Below, piece after piece: positions 62,032-64,000 of a stretch of 64,000 nt of DNA. How positions within the stretch are numbered: position 1 is the stretch's first letter; each line of letters starts with the position of its first letter. This DNA is from Paraburkholderia fungorum (lineage in GTDB: Bacteria; Pseudomonadota; Gammaproteobacteria; Burkholderiales; Burkholderiaceae): contig NZ_FNKP01000002.1 of NCBI RefSeq assembly GCF_900099835.1, positions 1,798,001 through 1,862,000 of the forward strand. The letters are read 5' to 3'. The position numbers and the translations under genes are program-made. The notes below the pieces were generated by a model. That model worked only from the letters and a program-made list of their open reading frames with translations, did not search any database and had not been told where the DNA came from.

Positions 62032-62823
62032 ATGACCTGGATCGCCGCGCTGCCGATGTACAACGTGACGCCCGCCCTCGCGCTCGAGTGGCGCGGGTGG
62101 CTCAGCGACGTGCTGCACGCGGTCAAGCCAACGTGCCGCATCGTCGAGCCGGATGAAGAACTGCACGGCTTCTGGCGGCGGCCCAATCTTCTGATTTCGC
62201 AAACCTGCGGCTTCCCGTTGATGCACGGCTTGCACGAGCAGGTTCAACTGATCGCGACACCGCGTTTCGACGCGCCTGGCTGCGAAGGCGCGCACTATTC
62301 GAGCGTGCTGGTGACGCGCGCGAACGCGCCGTTCGATTCGCTGGCTTCGTGCCGTGGCGCGCGCGCCGCCTACAATCAGGACGATTCGAATAGCGGTATG
62401 AACGTGTTTCGTCACGCGGTCGCGCCGCACTCGCGGGCGGGGATGTTTTTCAGCGCTGTGCTGCGCACCGGTTCGCATCTCGGTTCGCTACAGGCCGTTG
62501 CCGGTAATCGTGCGGACGTGGCCGCGATCGACTGCGTGACGTTCGCCTTCGTCTGCGATGAATTGCCGGAACTGGCCCGCCAGGTTCGGCCTATCGGCAT
62601 GACGGCGACGTCGCCTGGATTGCCTCTGATCGCGTCGGGCACGGTGCCGCAAGCCACGATCGAAGCGTTGCACGACGCGCTGAACGAGACGCTCGAAATT
62701 CGTCCCGAGCGTGCAAAACGCCTGCGTTTGCAGGGCTTTTCCGTTCTCTCACTCGCCGACTACGAGCGGATCCGGCAACTCGAAAGCGAAGCGCGCTCAG
62801 CCGGTTATCCGCGCCTCGCCTGA
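62032..62823 (+). CDS. PhnD-like periplasmic-binding-fold protein
   Basis: 263 residues of the phosphate/phosphonate-binding (PhnD) type: WIAALPMYNVTPALALEWRG, LLISQTCGFPLMHGLHEQVQ, ARAAYNQDDSNSGMNVFRHA, and DVAAIDCVTFAFVCDELPEL. No signal peptide is seen, so it may be cytosolic or mis-started. The usual phosphonate ABC genes are absent. Converges, eight bases apart, on the biotin-carboxylase gene. Function uncertain. Confidence 0.75.
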   Translation: MTWIAALPMYNVTPALALEWRGWLSDVLHAVKPTCRIVEPDEELHGFWRRPNLLISQTCGFPLMHGLHEQVQLIATPRFDAPGCEGAHYSSVLVTRANAPFDSLASCRGARAAYNQDDSNSGMNVFRHAVAPHSRAGMFFSAVLRTGSHLGSLQAVAGNRADVAAIDCVTFAFVCDELPELARQVRPIGMTATSPGLPLIASGTVPQATIEALHDALNETLEIRPERAKRLRLQGFSVLSLADYERIRQLESEARSAGYPRLA

Positions 62824-62831
62824 CCGGCGCT

Positions 62832-64000
<1,169 letters not shown>

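Overview
The window looks like a chromosomal segment of a Burkholderia-group betaproteobacterium, most likely Paraburkholderia. This is an inference from the high G+C, the long antisense shadow frames typical of such genomes, a DUF4148 exported protein, a second IF-1 gene, paired DUF1488 genes and the catabolic gene content. I see no rRNA, tRNA, CRISPR array, intact insertion sequence or prophage.

Layout. 1-4.8 kb: a branched-chain/acyl-CoA catabolic cluster (mmsA, acyl-CoA synthetase, acyl-CoA dehydrogenase) read leftward from a divergent AraC-type regulator; the shared promoter region carries an exact 14-bp direct repeat. 4.9-11 kb: an NfeD/slipin membrane pair, a DUF4148 protein, a YaiI-type protein behind a 21-bp repeat array, a purine permease and cytochrome b561. 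11-18 kb: small conserved proteins, an orphan sigma-54 activator, a ferredoxin, a YheO-type regulator and an IF-1 paralogue. 18-22 kb: a GntR/MFS divergent pair with two palindromic operators, then a NasT-NasS pair without nitrate genes beside it.

22.2-32.5 kb is the best-defined system: a non-phosphorylating L-rhamnose pathway. One leftward operon holds mutarotase, a lactonase-like hydrolase and a complete ABC importer. A second holds L-rhamnose dehydrogenase, L-rhamnonate dehydratase and 2-keto-3-deoxy-rhamnonate dehydrogenase. A LysR regulator lies between them. The last step (2,4-diketo-3-deoxy-rhamnonate hydrolase) is absent from the window. A small open frame with a strong Shine-Dalgarno sits between the two sugar-acid genes.

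33.2-38.4 kb is a same-strand block with two exported DUF1254/DUF1214 proteins, a MetA-type outer-membrane protein and three unassigned proteins. This is my best candidate for an undescribed envelope system. It begins beside an A+T-rich stretch (38.4-39.2 kb) containing a large hairpin, an intrinsic terminator with no gene in front of it and a transposase-like DNA-binding protein lacking a catalytic domain. 39.7-46 kb is accessory-like: an iron-permease-family protein, small exported proteins, a short H-NS-type protein, a low-molecular-weight phosphatase and two MFS transporters. 47.7-57.9 kb is a run of ordinary metabolic genes (ChaC, DnaJ-like, FMN reductase, amidase, CDP-diacylglycerol diphosphatase, desaturase, proline dehydrogenase, a lipoprotein hydrolase and two overlapping GNATs). 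58-61.5 kb is A+T-richer, with an 11-bp tandem array, a small exported protein with duplicated ends and an ankyrin-like membrane protein preceded by a possible remnant of a paralogue. The right end holds a PhnD-like binding protein convergent with the 3' part of a biotin-carboxylase/biotin-carrier gene, probably the methylcrotonyl-CoA carboxylase alpha subunit.
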